Shown here: in pieces, positions 6,188 to 7,933 of the stretch | How the letters are laid out: the number at the start of each line of letters is the position of its first letter | Numbering within the stretch: the stretch's first letter is position 1 | From: Methanosarcinales archaeon | Lineage (GTDB): Archaea > Halobacteriota > Methanosarcinia > DSM-18856 > Methermicoccaceae | DNA length: 7,933 bases | Direction: 5' to 3' | Assembly: GCA_003661015.1 (NCBI GenBank) | Contig: QMVI01000043.1 | Coordinates: forward strand, 1-7,933 | Notes under the pieces: generated by a model | What the model was told of the DNA's origin: nothing | Database searches by the model: none | Seen by the model: only the letters and a program-made list of their open reading frames with translations | Made by a program: the position numbers and the translations under genes

Positions 6188-6829
6188 ATGGCTAACGAAG
6201 CTGAGAAGGGCGTTGTGGATAGTGGGTTGAGAGATGGAGAATATGTCTCACTCTTGATGGAGCTGATGGGAGAACATATAAAGAAAGTTGGAAGAGATAT
6301 AAACAAAGACTCTGTTAACAAATTGATAGAAGATATTCTAAATGCCAATGCAATATTTCTGATGGGAGCGGGCCGTTCTGGTCTTGTTGCAAGGGCATTT
6401 GCAATGAGACTTATGCACCTTGGACTCAAGGTTTATGTTGTTGGTGAGACCACAACCCCCGCAGTAAAACGAGGTGACCTTGTAATTGCAATATCTGGTT
6501 CGGGAGAGACCCGTTCCATTGTTAGTCTCGCAAGAATTGCAAAAGAAGAGATTGGAGCAAAACTCGCAACCATAACATCAAACCCAGAATCATCGCTTGC
6601 AAAGTTGTCTGATACAGTCATTCTTGTCGAGGGAAAAAAGGCGGATGAAATATCTGACGTTGATTATCTCGAGCGCCGTATGATGGGGATACACACAAAG
6701 TTAACCCCGCTTGGAACTATCTTCGAAATAACATCTCTCATTCTACTGGATTCTGTGGTAGCTGAACTCATAGCAAGAACTGGTGCAAGTGAAGAGGAGT
6801 TGAAGGCAAGACACTCAACGCTTGAGTAA
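6188..6829 (+). CDS. hxlB: 6-phospho-3-hexuloisomerase (SIS domain)
   Basis: It interconverts D-arabino-hex-3-ulose 6-phosphate and fructose 6-phosphate. In archaea without an oxidative pentose pathway, the ribulose-monophosphate route is thought to run towards ribulose 5-phosphate for nucleotide synthesis, releasing formaldehyde. From ATG 6188 the protein has 213 residues. The SIS sugar-phosphate fold shows GAGRSG at 60-65 and ISGSGET at 102-108. The family hallmark is H169 plus TPLGTIFE at 173-180 (usually PLGTLFE). The N-terminus is somewhat longer than in short family members. The partner 3-hexulose-6-phosphate synthase is not adjacent. It follows the unrecognised gene by 22 bases and overlaps the convergent surface protein gene by 15 bases. 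The stop is TAA. Other SIS isomerases are less likely given the PLGT motif. Confidence 0.9.
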   Translation: MANEAEKGVVDSGLRDGEYVSLLMELMGEHIKKVGRDINKDSVNKLIEDILNANAIFLMGAGRSGLVARAFAMRLMHLGLKVYVVGETTTPAVKRGDLVIAISGSGETRSIVSLARIAKEEIGAKLATITSNPESSLAKLSDTVILVEGKKADEISDVDYLERRMMGIHTKLTPLGTIFEITSLILLDSVVAELIARTGASEEELKARHSTLE

Positions 6830-7933
6830 ACGTGCTTTCAACATATCCACCGCTTCTTTTAACCACGAGACGCCCTTCACATAAGCCACAAAGCCCATGG
6901 CAAGTCCAAAGAGTGCCAATGCCCATATGATTATTAACCATGTTCTCTTCTTTTCAACCACAATCACCGTGCTAACGCCATCCACTGATATCGTATGATT
7001 TCCAACACCTTTTGCTTCATATACATAAGAAACTTTTTCAGTCTCTCCAGGCTCAAGATGTATTGTCTGACTGCTCACAACCTCTCCATCTATCGATATA
7101 TTTATGACTTTGCTACCTGCTGCATTTCCTGAATTTTCGATGGTTGCAACAATCTTTACGTCTTTTCCTTCCCTAACCTCTTTCGGTTGAACATCAAGAG
7201 AGATGACTTCAAAGAATGGTGTCTTCTCCATGACTGAGATTCCCTTTGTTACTGTAACATATCCTTCTTTCTCGGCTTTGATGGTTTTGATGCCTTCGCT
7301 TGTTGGCGTATATCTTACCTCACCAGTTTCATTTGTGATGCCCACGAGTCTATCATCTTCGAAAATATTTACTCCTGCCACAGGCTCCCCTTCAGATGTA
7401 ATCCTCACAACAACGGGAGTATCCATAAACACAGCATCTGGGGCCTCTATCGTTAGCTCTTTACCTACCACATTAATTGTCAAGGTTGCCGTTGCATAAC
7501 CACTCTTCCTTGCTTCTATTGTATGGTTTCCAGTAGTTGCTGGTGTGTATTCAATCTCACCGTTCATGTCCGTCAGTCCAATTTGGATATCGTCGTAATA
7601 TACCGCGACATCAGCCACTCCCTCCCCATTAGAGACCACTCTAATCGTGAATTGTTTGTTCACGTTGATGGTTGTGGGCACCTGAATATCAAGAGACTTA
7701 CCACTCATTTCAGATACAACAAAGGGATAGTACCTCAAAGTTGCGTTATCAGCCACTTTAAACCATACATCTCCTAAGAAGTCTATCTCATCCCCGCGAT
7801 CAAGACCTATGTCATCATCACTCTTCATTGTTATTGTTCTCGAGCTGACACTCGATATCTTCATCATTCCATATCTGTCTCCGCTCTTCACCTCATCATA
7901 GTCCTCAGATATCTGGAACAGACCCTGAAGGAA
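6815..7933 (-). CDS. S-layer-domain / Ig-like / CARDB membrane-anchored surface protein (N-terminus cut by window edge)
   Basis: The frame is open to the right edge (codon 1 at 7933), so the GTG at 7891 is not a convincing start and the N-terminus is missing. The visible 372 residues begin with what looks like the second half of an S-layer duplication domain (FQISEDYDEV...GDRYGMM, ISSVSS, then FKVADNATLRYYPFV; about 1-73). Two similar Ig-like repeats of about 79 residues follow (79-157 and 158-236). Next is a CARDB-like beta domain (about 240-326) with ENSGNAAGS and HLEPGETEKVSYVYEAKG. A transmembrane segment, WLIIIWALALFGLAMGFVAYV (332-352), and a basic amphipathic tail ending LKARLLKR complete it. 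Five N-x-S/T sequons suggest glycosylation. The outside-in order indicates a cell-surface protein anchored by its C-terminus. The S-layer family assignment is by remembered motif pattern. The stop is TGA. Confidence 0.82.
   Translation of the reverse strand, partial: FLQGLFQISEDYDEVKSGDRYGMMKISSVSSRTITMKSDDDIGLDRGDEIDFLGDVWFKVADNATLRYYPFVVSEMSGKSLDIQVPTTINVNKQFTIRVVSNGEGVADVAVYYDDIQIGLTDMNGEIEYTPATTGNHTIEARKSGYATATLTINVVGKELTIEAPDAVFMDTPVVVRITSEGEPVAGVNIFEDDRLVGITNETGEVRYTPTSEGIKTIKAEKEGYVTVTKGISVMEKTPFFEVISLDVQPKEVREGKDVKIVATIENSGNAAGSKVINISIDGEVVSSQTIHLEPGETEKVSYVYEAKGVGNHTISVDGVSTVIVVEKKRTWLIIIWALALFGLAMGFVAYVKGVSWLKEAVDMLKARLLKR
7226..7699 (-). repeat. Tandem Ig-like repeat pair within the surface protein
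   Basis: Two consecutive units of about 79 residues (7699-7463 and 7462-7226) align throughout. They begin KSLDIQVP / KELTIEAP, share GEGVADV / GEPVAGV, then DMNGEIEYTP / NETGEVRYTP, and end GNHTIEARKSGY / GIKTIKAEKEGY before a V-rich last strand. They resemble the PEGA or carboxypeptidase-regulatory-like folds found in archaeal surface proteins. The divergence points to an old duplication. Confidence 0.75.

Noticed and set aside
1..7933. tRNA or rRNA genes, CRISPR array, insertion sequence
   Set aside because: No cloverleaf-like segment, spaced direct repeats or transposase is visible; the window is almost fully covered by the genes listed.

Overview
The window is archaeal, most probably from a methanogen-related euryarchaeon (Halobacteriota / Methanomicrobia-like). 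This rests on family content: the large subunit of archaeal D-family DNA polymerase, the archaeal gene order rps13-rps4-rps11-rpoD with an RNA polymerase D subunit carrying two [4Fe-4S] motifs, an archaeal 6-phospho-3-hexuloisomerase, and a protein with what looks like the S-layer duplication domain best known from Methanosarcina relatives. The genus cannot be fixed from the sequence. The DNA is moderately AT-rich and almost fully coding.

Layout: positions 1-73 may hold the tail of an upstream gene and contain a long hairpin. polC (90-3404, +) is complete and intein-free. It converges on the minus-strand block rps13 (5632-5174), rps4 (5164-4622), rps11 (4607-4215) and rpoD (4207-3413). A short AT-rich divergent promoter region (5633-5712) separates rps13 from an unrecognised plus-strand gene (5713-6165), followed by hxlB (6188-6829). 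hxlB overlaps tail-to-tail by 15 bases with a minus-strand surface protein gene that runs off the right edge (6815-7933).

The main result is that two independent genes are each interrupted by exactly one in-frame amber codon and by no other stop. rpoD has TAG as codon 57 (4039-4037, minus strand), inside one of its most conserved segments, with perfectly recognisable RpoD on both sides in the same frame. The unrecognised gene has TAG as codon 53 (5869-5871), with an open frame on both sides. None of the eight complete or 3'-complete main genes ends in TAG; four end in TAA and four in TGA. The simplest reading is that TAG is a sense codon in this organism, most likely pyrrolysine as known in some archaea, so rpoD and the unknown gene are full length rather than broken. 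Standard-code annotation would split both. The pyrrolysine genes themselves (pylT, pylS, pylBCD) are not in the window, so this remains an inference; amber read as another residue, point mutations and consensus errors are the alternatives.

Functionally the window joins replication (polC), transcription (rpoD), translation (uS13, uS4, uS11), pentose supply through the ribulose-monophosphate route (hxlB), and the cell envelope (S-layer/Ig-like/CARDB protein).
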